Source: SSSZ01 sp016790965
Lineage (GTDB): Bacteria > Pseudomonadota > Gammaproteobacteria > Burkholderiales > Rhodocyclaceae
Assembly: GCA_016790965.1 (NCBI GenBank)
Contig: JAEUNZ010000008.1
Coordinates: forward strand, 1-64,000
Direction of reading: 5' to 3'
DNA length: 64,000 nucleotides
Shown here: piece after piece, positions 57,726 through 64,000 of the stretch
Numbering within the stretch: position 1 is the first letter of the stretch
Layout: every line of letters begins with the position of its first letter
Notes under the pieces: generated by a model
What the model was told of the DNA's origin: nothing
Seen by the model: the letters and a program-made list of their open reading frames with translations, nothing else
Database searches by the model: none
Translations under genes and position numbers: made by a program

Positions 57726-58382
57726 TCACCGCTTCACTTCCTGGGGCTTCAGCAGTTCCCGTAGCAGCGGCAGGGTGAGGGCGCGTTTGTGTTCCAGGGT
57801 GTAGCGGTCCAGGGCGACGACGAAGGCGGAGAGGGTGCGCATGTCGCGGGGGGCGTGGCGCAGCAGGTAGCTGATGGCTTCCGGCGTCAGCTTCAATGCC
57901 CGCTCTTTGGCCTGGGTGGCAAGGGCGGCGGCTTTCTCGGCGTCGGAGAGTGCTTGCAGGCGGTAGATGAGGCCCGATCCCAGGCGGGTGCGCAGGTCTT
58001 CGCGCAGGGGCAGGTGGGCGGGGGGCTGGGGGGCGGCGGTCAGCAGCCGGCCGCCGGCCGCCTTGCTGCGGTTGAAGGCGTTGAAAAGGGCGATCTGGCC
58101 GTCGCCGTCGAGGGCATCGACGTGATCGACGGCGAGGGCGGCGGCTTGGGGCAGTGTGGCGAGGTCCGGGTCGGCGGCGGCGTCGATGTAGGTGAAGCCG
58201 CTGGCCTTGAGCAGGTGGCTGCGCCCGCAGCCGGCTTCGCCCCACAGGCAGAAGGAAAACTCCCCCCGCTCATCGGCCAGCCAGGCGGTGAAGGCCGCCA
58301 GGGTCTCGCCATTGCCGCCGGGAACGAAGTTGTCCAGGCTGGGGGGGCTTTCCGGCAGGAGGTCGAGGAGCAGCTGGCGCAT
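57726..58382 (-). CDS. hda: DnaA regulatory inactivator Hda
   Basis: Cytoplasmic DnaA-like AAA+ protein of 218 residues that, with the DNA-loaded beta clamp, stimulates ATP hydrolysis by DnaA. N-terminal clamp-binding QLLLDLLP motif (residues 3-10) is followed by a P-loop GEAGCGRSHLLKA, sensor regions, and the C-terminal LLRHAPRDMRTLSAFVVALD signature. Length is typical. It is normally followed by the HAD hydrolase, pcnB and folK; here about 2.1 kb of accessory DNA intervenes. Confidence 0.93.
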   Translation of the reverse strand: MRQLLLDLLPESPPSLDNFVPGGNGETLAAFTAWLADERGEFSFCLWGEAGCGRSHLLKASGFTYIDAAADPDLATLPQAAALAVDHVDALDGDGQIALFNAFNRSKAAGGRLLTAAPQPPAHLPLREDLRTRLGSGLIYRLQALSDAEKAAALATQAKERALKLTPEAISYLLRHAPRDMRTLSAFVVALDRYTLEHKRALTLPLLRELLKPQEVKR

Positions 58383-58430
58383 GGGAGCAGGCGGGGCAGG
58401 GGGCGAATCTTATCACCGCGGCGATGCCCT

Positions 58431-58458
58431 CTTGAAACCGCGGAGGGGGCACCCATAT
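58431..58458 (+). promoter_or_regulatory. sigma-32 heat-shock promoter of the hsp20 pair
   Basis: CTTGAAA at 58431-58437, a 13-base spacer, then ACCCATAT at 58451-58458 match the RpoH consensus CTTGAAA-N11-16-CCCCATNT with one mismatch. The transcript would start about 45 bases before the first Hsp20 gene. Confidence 0.8.
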
Positions 58459-58509
58459 CGGGTCCATGGGCGGGCGCCGCGTCCGCTTGGACTTCAGGAG
58501 GAGAGACTT

Positions 58510-58950
58510 ATGTTCTACCGTACCGTTTTTCCGCGTGACGTGTTTTCCGAGTTGGAGCGCCTGCAGCGCGAATTGCAGCAGAATTTCGAGGCGTCCCCCA
58601 GTATCCGGGGGGGTGGCCGGAGCGGCTTCCCTGCCATCAATGTGAGCAGCGGGCCCGAGTCCGTCGAGATTCACGCCTTCGCCCCGGGGCTCGATCCTGC
58701 CGCCATCGACGTGCAACTGGAAAAGGGGGTTCTGACCCTCTCCGGAGAACGCGCTTCCGTGCTGCCGCCCGCCGACGCGCGCGCCACGGCGCATATCGAC
58801 GAGCGCTTCGCCGGTCGCTTCCGGCGCGTCGTCACCCTGCCCGAAGACATCGACCCCAACGGGGTCAGCGCCCGCTACCGGGACGGCGTGCTCCAAGTGA
58901 GCGTGCCTCGCCGTGCCGCGGTCCAGCCCCGGCGCATCGCCGTCGAATGA
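58510..58950 (+). CDS. Hsp20/alpha-crystallin small heat-shock protein 1
   Basis: Small chaperone of 146 residues. The alpha-crystallin domain spans about residues 45-138, with the family ending YRDGVLQVSVPRR (A-x-x-x-N-G-V-L-like) and a C-terminal IAVE in place of the IxI tail. AGGAGG ribosome-binding site 8 bases upstream of the ATG. It holds unfolding proteins during heat stress. It is transcribed from the sigma-32-type promoter with the second hsp20 gene 16 bases downstream. Confidence 0.93.
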   Translation: MFYRTVFPRDVFSELERLQRELQQNFEASPSIRGGGRSGFPAINVSSGPESVEIHAFAPGLDPAAIDVQLEKGVLTLSGERASVLPPADARATAHIDERFAGRFRRVVTLPEDIDPNGVSARYRDGVLQVSVPRRAAVQPRRIAVE

Positions 58951-58966
58951 CCCGAAGGAGAATGCC

Positions 58967-59341
58967 ATGACCCAGATTTCCGCCACCCCCGCTCAAACCC
59001 CGCGCCAAGCACCCAGCCTCGTCCCGCCGGTGGACGTGATCGAGGATACCGCCGGGATCACCCTTTACGCCGACTTGCCGGGGGTGCCCAAGGATCGCCT
59101 CCACCTTCATGTCGAGGCCGATACTCTGACCATCGAAGGCGAGATCGCCCTGGAAGCCCCGGCCGGCAGCGAAGCGACCCATGCCGAAGTGAGCCTGCCG
59201 CGCTATCGCCGGGTCTTCAGTCTTTCGCGGGAACTCGACCCGGACCGGGTCAGCGCCGAATTCACCCAGGGCGTGCTGACCCTGCGCATCCCCAAAGCGC
59301 AGCAGGCCCTGCCACGGCGCATCGAAATCGCGGTGGAGTGA
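58967..59341 (+). CDS. Hsp20/alpha-crystallin small heat-shock protein 2
   Basis: Second small heat-shock protein, 124 residues. The alpha-crystallin domain (about 22-115) begins VDVIEDTAGITLYADLPGVP and ends EFTQGVLTLRIPK. Start at 58967 has GAAGGAG upstream. Probably forms hetero-oligomers with the product of the preceding gene; such class A/B pairs are common. The sequences differ enough to indicate an old duplication. Confidence 0.93.
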   Translation: MTQISATPAQTPRQAPSLVPPVDVIEDTAGITLYADLPGVPKDRLHLHVEADTLTIEGEIALEAPAGSEATHAEVSLPRYRRVFSLSRELDPDRVSAEFTQGVLTLRIPKAQQALPRRIEIAVE

Positions 59342-59357
59342 GGATTTCTTGGAGTGC

Positions 59358-59380
59358 CCGCTTGCCTGCCCGGCAAGCGG
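59358..59380. terminator. hairpin between convergent genes, weak terminator
   Basis: CCGCTTGCC (59358-59366) pairs perfectly with GGCAAGCGG (59372-59380) around TGCCC. There is no T-run after it on either strand, so termination may be rho-assisted. It lies 16 bases after the hsp20 stop codon and 10 bases before the M15 peptidase stop. Confidence 0.45.
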
Positions 59381-59390
59381 CAACGCGCTG

Positions 59391-59999
59391 TCACCCAAAA
59401 ACCGGGGTGCCGGTGCCGCGCCGGGCGCGCAGTTCCGCGAGCATGTCCCTCTCGCTCATGGAAGCCGCCCAGGTGGGCCGCAACTGGTAGTGTGGCTGAT
59501 CCACGATAGTCTTCCAGTTGCCGCCCCATTCCAGTCCCAGGTCTGCGCCCAGAACCCCCACGGCCTTGTACTTCGGAGAGTCCGGCAGGTACTTGTTGCC
59601 TTCGAAGACGCCGATGTCGAAGGCGATGCCGAAATTGTGGTTGGAGTACCCAGCGCGGGCGTTGGTGACGCGCGGGCCGGGGGTGCTGCGGCCCTGGGCA
59701 TACAGGGCGTCCTGCTCCTCGTAGGTGCGCAGGCCGCTGATGAGCCTGATGGTGATGCCCGCCGCCTGCGCCTTATGGACCAGCGCCCGCGCAATCGGCT
59801 GGACCTCGGGGAGCAGCGTGGCAATGGTTTTCTCGCTGCGGGGATCGACGGTATCGATGGCCTGTGCCGGTTCCTCGCCCTCGATGGTCGGTTTGACCAG
59901 CCGCTTGTAGATGGCACCCCAGGTTTCGGGCCCGGCTTTGCCGTCGACGCCGATGCCCAATTTGGCCTGTATTGCCGCGATCATTTCATCGATGCGCAT
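59391..59999 (-). CDS. M15 peptidase / endolysin-like L-Ala-D-Glu peptidase
   Basis: Peptidoglycan peptidase of 202 residues. Residues 1-45 resemble a peptidoglycan-binding helical repeat (IQAKLGIGVDGKAGPETWGA). The M15 zinc-binding core has SNHNFGIAFDIGVFE (His and Asp ligands) and PHYQLR (third His). It lacks a signal peptide, as phage endolysins do; similar proteins also occur outside prophages. No holin or phage genes are nearby, so it is either a stray phage gene or a host murein enzyme. Confidence 0.8.
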   Translation of the reverse strand: MRIDEMIAAIQAKLGIGVDGKAGPETWGAIYKRLVKPTIEGEEPAQAIDTVDPRSEKTIATLLPEVQPIARALVHKAQAAGITIRLISGLRTYEEQDALYAQGRSTPGPRVTNARAGYSNHNFGIAFDIGVFEGNKYLPDSPKYKAVGVLGADLGLEWGGNWKTIVDQPHYQLRPTWAASMSERDMLAELRARRGTGTPVFG

Positions 60000-60097
60000 G
60001 GTGAACTCCTGTGGAAGTGATGATCAATGGGAATCCGGAACTTGCGGTGGTGCGGAACCGGGAGCAGACAGTTGCATACTTTTCCGGCGGTGACCTG

Positions 60098-60508
60098 CTA
60101 CTCGGCACCTTGACCGTCGTCCGTGGAGAACCAGAACTGCGGCAAGGCTTGTGATGTGGTACGAAGCCAATGGGAAAAATCGGACCGGACCACAAATATT
60201 GACTCCAGCATGTCAGCTCTTGGCTCAGCCGCTGAGCTCACGACCGAGAGCAGATGTTCCAGTACCTCCGCGCGGAGCAGGACTGGAATTCCCCCGGGCG
60301 ACGCAACGTAGCCCACGTAGGGGTAACCGGTGAGCGACTGGTCCTGCTTGATCCAACGCGGGTCCGCGCTCTGAAAGCGAAGGCCATCGACGATGATGCC
60401 GCGAGCCAAGGCCCGTGCAACGATCACGGGGGACTCAAGCCGCTCCCTCGCCCAAAGGGTGACGACATCCCAGAACTTGTAGCTTTCGACCAACTGGCTT
60501 GGTGTCAT
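60098..60508 (-). CDS. conserved hypothetical protein
   Basis: A 136-residue soluble protein of unknown function. It starts MTPSQLVESYKFWDVVTLWA and includes the pattern RFQSADPRWIKQDQSLTGYP. The motif set resembles a small conserved hypothetical family seen in several proteobacteria, but I cannot name it. The GC content is slightly lower than average. No operon partner is visible. Confidence 0.6.
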   Translation of the reverse strand: MTPSQLVESYKFWDVVTLWARERLESPVIVARALARGIIVDGLRFQSADPRWIKQDQSLTGYPYVGYVASPGGIPVLLRAEVLEHLLSVVSSAAEPRADMLESIFVVRSDFSHWLRTTSQALPQFWFSTDDGQGAE

Positions 60509-60810
60509 GGAATCCGATACTCATCGAAGGTGGGGATCGCCGGGGAAGCCACGTGGGTAGGCTGCCAACAGGTTTTGTGGCTCCCGAGCAGGCCGACGGC
60601 CGTGATCGTGCTTGATCCGCATAGCATGGGTTAGCATGACGTTCGTGTCGAGATGTCCGGCGTGGCTCCGTCGGGGGGGGCCAAGGATGCCGGGGGGGCC
60701 CGCGAAGATTTTTTCTGTGCGGGGTGCCGGAGTTGGCAGTGGGTCGGGAACGTGACCCGAAGGCGTGATAGCGCCATACTGGCCCGCTCCTCTTATTCCT
60801 TGCCGACTCC
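60509..60810. other. intergenic segment of 302 bp
   Basis: No gene, tRNA, clear terminator or repeat was recognised in this stretch on either strand. Confidence 0.5.
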
Positions 60811-61647
60811 GTGAAAGCTGCCAGCTTCTTCCTTGCCCAGTGTCTTGCTCTCGCCTGCGCCCGGGCGGATTGCCCCACGGACCTCGAGATGGCCGCTCTG
60901 GCCGCCCGCTACGTGGCTCGGGAGCCCCTGCCGCTTCCCCCTGGCCTGAGCCTCGCCGATGCCGCCTGCGGGCGCGACAAGCTTGCGGCCTTTCTCGCTC
61001 AGGCCTACGGGCCGCCGGTGGGGTACAAGGCGGCCCTTACCAACCCGGTCGTGCAGAAGCGCTTTGGTGCCGACCAGCCGGTGCGGGGCACGCTGTTTCG
61101 CGGCATGCTGCTGGCGGAGGGGGCCGAGGTGCCGGCGGCCTATGGGGCACGGCCGGTGTTCGAAGCCGATCTGGTGGTGGAAGTGGCCGATCCGGCCCTG
61201 GCCATGGCCCGTAACGCGGACGAAGCGCGGCGCTTCCTGGGGCGCCTATACCCCTTCATCGAACTCGCCGACCTGATGGTGGATGACCCCTCCCGCCTCG
61301 ACGCCGCAGGCATCGTCCTGCTCAATGCCGGCGCCCGTCTCGGGGTGCTGGGGGCGCCCCTGCCCCTGCCGTCTCCACAGGCACTGGCTGCCATGACCGT
61401 GTGCCTCTTGGACGTCGAGGGGCAGGAAATCGAAGCGGCGCCGGGCACGGCCATCCTAAGCCATCCCCTGCAAGCCGCGCTGTGGCTGGCCCGTGATCTG
61501 GCGGCGGCGGGAATTCCGCTGCGCAAGGGCGATTTATTGAGTCTGGGCGCCTACTCCCGCCCGCGGCAGCCCGTACCGGGCAGCGGCGCGACGGTGGTGT
61601 ACGAGGGTTTGCCGGGCAATCCCCGCGTCAACCTGCGCTTTCGCTGA
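60811..61647 (+). CDS. exported hydratase-family (MhpD/FAH-like) protein
   Basis: A 278-residue protein of the 2-keto-4-pentenoate hydratase / fumarylacetoacetase C-terminal type. The GTG start at 60811 gives a signal-peptide-like N-terminus (AASFFLAQCLALACARADC), which is unusual for a family that is normally cytoplasmic. GPPVGYKAALTNPVVQKRFG, FEADLVVEV and a C-terminal PVPGSGATVVYEGL follow the family pattern. If exported, the reaction would be periplasmic. Its 3' end overlaps the RlmN-like gene by 20 bases. Substrate unknown. Confidence 0.75.
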   Translation: MKAASFFLAQCLALACARADCPTDLEMAALAARYVAREPLPLPPGLSLADAACGRDKLAAFLAQAYGPPVGYKAALTNPVVQKRFGADQPVRGTLFRGMLLAEGAEVPAAYGARPVFEADLVVEVADPALAMARNADEARRFLGRLYPFIELADLMVDDPSRLDAAGIVLLNAGARLGVLGAPLPLPSPQALAAMTVCLLDVEGQEIEAAPGTAILSHPLQAALWLARDLAAAGIPLRKGDLLSLGAYSRPRQPVPGSGATVVYEGLPGNPRVNLRFR

Positions 61648-62671
61648 AGCGCAAGGGCCGCCCTGCGCCCTCGCCGGCCAGATGCCGGGCGCGCAGTTGG
61701 CCGCAGCCGCCGTCGATGTCCTGGCCCGCCGAGTTGCGCAGCTTGGTCAGGATGCCGCGGCGCATCAGGGTCTCCACCAGGGCGGCGCAGCGCTCCGCTG
61801 ACGGACGCTGGTAGCCCAGGCCCTCGTTGGCGTTGTAGGGGATGAAGTTGACCATGGCGTAGCGGCCCCGCAGGAGCTCTGCGAGGCGTTCTGCTTCGTC
61901 GTCGCCGTCATTCACCCCAGCCAGCAGGGTCCATTGCACCTGCAAGGGATAGCCGGTGGCGCGGGCGTAGGCTTCGCTCTCGGCCAGCAACTCGGCAGGG
62001 TCAAGGTCGGCGGCCTTGGGTAGCAGGGCGGCGCGGCGCTCCCTGAAGGTGGAGTGCAGCGACAGCGCCAGGGCCGGCTTCACGGGGCCGGCGGGCAGGC
62101 GTTCGAATACGCGGCGGTCGCCCACGGTGGAAAAGACCAGATTCTTGTGGCCGATGCCGCCCAGGGTGCCGAGGAATTCGATGGCCTCCAGCACGTTATC
62201 CAGGTTGTGGGCAGGCTCGCCCATTCCCATGAAGACCACCCGGCGTACCGGGCGCGCACGGCGTGCCAGGGCCACCTGGGCGACGATTTCCGCGCTGCCC
62301 AACTGCTGCAGGAGACCGTCGCGGCCGGTCATGCAGAAACGGCAAGCTACGGCGCAACCCACCTGGGTCGAGACGCACAGCCCCTGGCGCAGGAGTCGCA
62401 CGCTTTCCACCGTCCGGCCGTCGGCGAGGGCTACCAGAAGGCGGGCGGAACCGTCGCCGCCGGGGTGTTCTGAAACCAGACGGACCAGCCCTTCGGTCTG
62501 GGCGAAAAAAGCCGGCAGATCGGCCCGCAGCGCGGCGGGCAGAAAATCCTCGGCACGGCTGCGGCGATTGTCCAGGGTGCCGCTGCCGCACCAGGCGCGC
62601 AGGACGCGATCCTGGTGGCAGGGCTTGGCGCCGAAGTCGGCAAGGCGCTGACGAAGCTGGGTGAGGCGCAT
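61628..62671 (-). CDS. RlmN/Cfr-family radical SAM methyltransferase paralog
   Basis: A 347-residue radical SAM protein of the RlmN/Cfr family. The 4Fe-4S motif CAVACRFCMTGRDG lies near residue 110; VVFMGMGEPAHNLDNVLEA and the C-terminal GQDIDGGCGQL with the methyl-accepting Cys are as in RlmN. It is slightly shorter than the usual RlmN (about 370) and lacks its standard N-terminal wording, so it is probably a second copy rather than the housekeeping enzyme, which is usually near ndk/hisS. It may methylate A2503 of 23S rRNA or tRNA. Confidence 0.82.
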   Translation of the reverse strand: MRLTQLRQRLADFGAKPCHQDRVLRAWCGSGTLDNRRSRAEDFLPAALRADLPAFFAQTEGLVRLVSEHPGGDGSARLLVALADGRTVESVRLLRQGLCVSTQVGCAVACRFCMTGRDGLLQQLGSAEIVAQVALARRARPVRRVVFMGMGEPAHNLDNVLEAIEFLGTLGGIGHKNLVFSTVGDRRVFERLPAGPVKPALALSLHSTFRERRAALLPKAADLDPAELLAESEAYARATGYPLQVQWTLLAGVNDGDDEAERLAELLRGRYAMVNFIPYNANEGLGYQRPSAERCAALVETLMRRGILTKLRNSAGQDIDGGCGQLRARHLAGEGAGRPLRFSESAG

Positions 62672-62733
62672 GGCGGGAAGCGGGCTGCTGCGGGGCGGGG
62701 CGGACCCGCGGGAGAAAATCGGGCGCGGGAGAA

Positions 62734-62943
62734 TCAGGCCATGCTGGCCAGGGCCTGGGCCAGATCGGCGTTGCTGGTGCCGCCCCCTTCCTCGGCACCC
62801 CGGCTTTCGATATCCACCCGGTAGCCCGATTGCGCCAGGAGGTCGGCCCAGCGCTGGGCTTCCTGGCGGGTGGGATGCCAGGGGCCATGCTCGATGACCA
62901 CGTTGCGGTTGCGGTCCTTGTATTTGGTGACGACCCGGTGCAT
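62734..62943 (-). CDS. small conserved-type hypothetical protein
   Basis: A 69-residue protein beginning MHRVVTKYKDRNRNVVIEHG with HPTRQEAQRWADLLAQSGYR in the middle, which reads like a small alpha/beta fold for a wrapped polar peptide. It ends in a Gly/Ser tail. An in-frame TTG at 62970 could extend it by nine residues; neither start has a clear ribosome-binding site. It lies 62 bases upstream of the RlmN-like gene. Confidence 0.55.
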   Translation of the reverse strand: MHRVVTKYKDRNRNVVIEHGPWHPTRQEAQRWADLLAQSGYRVDIESRGAEEGGGTSNADLAQALASMA

Positions 62944-62987
62944 GAAGCGCTGGCGCCGATGGCGCGACAAAAGGGAACGGTCACAAT

Positions 62988-64000
62988 TTACCAGATTCCC
63001 GCCCCTCGGGGCGCGGCCCCTGCTGCCGCGGCCCGGCGTTCGAAGAAGTCGCCCAGGCGCTCGCGGCTGGCGGCCAGGGCGTCCGGGTCGATGGCGCCGG
63101 CCTCCAGGGCCCGGGCGGCCCCCTGGATGGCGCGGTAAATCTGGTCCGGGTCGTAGGAGACGAGCACCAGATCGGCGCCGGCAGCCAGGGCCTCACCGGC
63201 CACCCGTCCTATGCCCCGGTCGTAAACGGCGCCCATGTTGAGGTCGTCGGTGACGACCAGACCACCGTGGCCCAGGTGGCCTCGCAGGAGGCCGGCGATG
63301 ACCGCCGGGGAATGGGATGCAGCGCGATCCCCGTCGACCGCCGCCAGGGTGACGTGGCCCACCATGACCGCCGCCCCCGCCGGGGCGGCCTCGTAGGGCC
63401 GCCAGTCGTCGCCCAGGGCCTTGGGAGGCAGGTCGAGGCGGGCGGGGCGGAAGTGGGTGTCGGCCCGCAGGCGATGCAGGCCGGGGAAGTGCTTGTAGGT
63501 AGCCCCGACGCCGGCCTCGGCGAGTCCCGCCGCGTAGTTGCCGGCGATGCGCGCCACGAGGTCGGGGTCAGCGGCAATGGCACGGCGGGCGATGAGAGTG
63601 CGGCGGTCCGCTGCGAAGCCGCGCTCCGGTTTCAGATCCACCACCGGCCCGAAGTTGAGATTGATCCCCAGTCGCGCAAGCTCCCGGCCCTGGGCACGCC
63701 CGTAGGCCCGCGCCTGATCCTCCGGCGTGAGGCCCCTCCGCGTCACCGCCAGGCTGGCCAGCGCCGGCCGCGGCGTGAGCCAGGGCGAAAGGTGGGACAC
63801 CTCGCCGCCTTCCTGGTCGGCGGCCACCACCAGGGGCGGCAGGCCGGCCTCCCGGCGCCGCTCCTGCAGGGAGGCGATTTCCGCTGCAAGCTGCGCGGGG
63901 GGCGTACGGCGCAGATTGTGGCGGGTGACGTAGAGGCCGCCGACGAGCCCCTTTTCCGCCAGGCTCTCGAGCTCGGCGAAATCCCGGAAGCCGACCAGGA
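62988..64000 (-). CDS. glycoside hydrolase family 3 (NagZ-like), partial at right edge
   Basis: Beta-N-acetylhexosaminidase-like protein; 337 residues visible, and the frame is open to the window edge (VGFRDFAELESLAEKGLVGG at the visible N-terminal end). Typical features are VVAADQEGGEV, KHFPGLHRLRADTH (the KHFPGHG-like motif, with G-L-H in place of G-H-G) and VVTDDLNMGAV, which carries the catalytic Asp. NagZ removes GlcNAc from cell-wall muropeptides; this copy differs in the active-site loop, so it may be a paralog. Confidence 0.85.
   Translation of the reverse strand, partial: LVGFRDFAELESLAEKGLVGGLYVTRHNLRRTPPAQLAAEIASLQERRREAGLPPLVVAADQEGGEVSHLSPWLTPRPALASLAVTRRGLTPEDQARAYGRAQGRELARLGINLNFGPVVDLKPERGFAADRRTLIARRAIAADPDLVARIAGNYAAGLAEAGVGATYKHFPGLHRLRADTHFRPARLDLPPKALGDDWRPYEAAPAGAAVMVGHVTLAAVDGDRAASHSPAVIAGLLRGHLGHGGLVVTDDLNMGAVYDRGIGRVAGEALAAGADLVLVSYDPDQIYRAIQGAARALEAGAIDPDALAASRERLGDFFERRAAAAGAAPRGAGIW

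Noticed and set aside
59391..60508. Prophage remnant around the M15 peptidase
   Set aside because: Only one phage-like gene is present; no integrase, holin, capsid or tail gene lies in the area.
1..64000. CRISPR array, rRNA or tRNA genes
   Set aside because: No regularly spaced direct repeats were seen, and no cloverleaf-like segment with a GTTCGAnnC arm outside coding genes was found by eye. A tRNAscan/Infernal run would be decisive.

Overview
The window is a high-GC chromosomal segment of a denitrifying betaproteobacterium. The best fit is the Rhodocyclales (Dechloromonas/Azonexus/Azospira-like); the genus cannot be fixed from the sequence alone. The evidence is a cytochrome-c nitric oxide reductase cluster (norCB, norEFQ, norD), the betaproteobacterial order hda - HAD hydrolase - pcnB - folK - panB - panC - panD, and the style of the sucCD and RND genes. 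No rRNA, tRNA or CRISPR array was recognised.

Layout. 1-950: start of an IS5-type transposase at the left edge, next to a cyclic-nucleotide-binding/CBS gene that it appears to have truncated. 1117-8839: housekeeping genes (MATE exporter, sucCD with a terminator, a class A PBP-like protein, an ornithine-cyclodeaminase-family enzyme). 8934-21148: one tight eight-gene signalling operon: CHASE2 Ser/Thr kinase, PP2C phosphatase, FHA protein, CHASE2 nucleotidyl cyclase, metallo-beta-lactamase-fold cyclic-nucleotide phosphodiesterase, cNMP-binding/rhodanese protein, GAF-PilB/GspE ATPase and GAF-HD-GYP protein. 21314-26298: a sigma-54-type promoter, two tandem very short type IV pilins, a secreted four-cysteine protein, a terminator, then ABC-2 permease, membrane-anchored protein, ABC ATPase and a Wzy/O-antigen-ligase-type membrane protein. 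I regard 8934-26298 as the most interesting part: it looks like a pilus-like fibre whose production could be gated by Ser/Thr phosphorylation, cyclic nucleotides and c-di-GMP turnover.

26350-36722: CYTH-CHAD and SixA (polyphosphate/phosphohistidine theme), a Dnr/Fnr-type regulator, and two nitric oxide reductase transcription units. Each nor unit has an FNR/DNR-like box with a -10 at matching spacing; norE appears almost leaderless. 37241-44070: an RND tripartite pump (outer-membrane lipoprotein, inner-membrane pump, adaptor) divergent from its TetR/AcrR repressor, with a perfect 24-bp palindromic operator between them. 44137-47332: a lower-GC restriction-modification-like pair (DUF1156/COG1743 adenine methylase plus PD-(D/E)xK nuclease). 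47398-48600: a NYN/OST-HTH protein.

48934-58382: the pantothenate/folate/polyadenylation/hda block, all on the minus strand. It is interrupted twice: between folK and panB (soluble CZB chemoreceptor, DMT-family membrane protein, a 235-bp repeat, a palindromic element) and between hda and the HAD hydrolase (VapBC-like toxin-antitoxin, a lower-GC secreted protein, a 77-bp element with perfect 22-bp inverted repeats). 58431-64000: a sigma-32-type promoter with two Hsp20 genes, an M15 peptidase, a conserved hypothetical, an exported hydratase-family protein, an RlmN-like radical SAM enzyme, a small protein, and a GH3 glycosidase that runs off the right edge.
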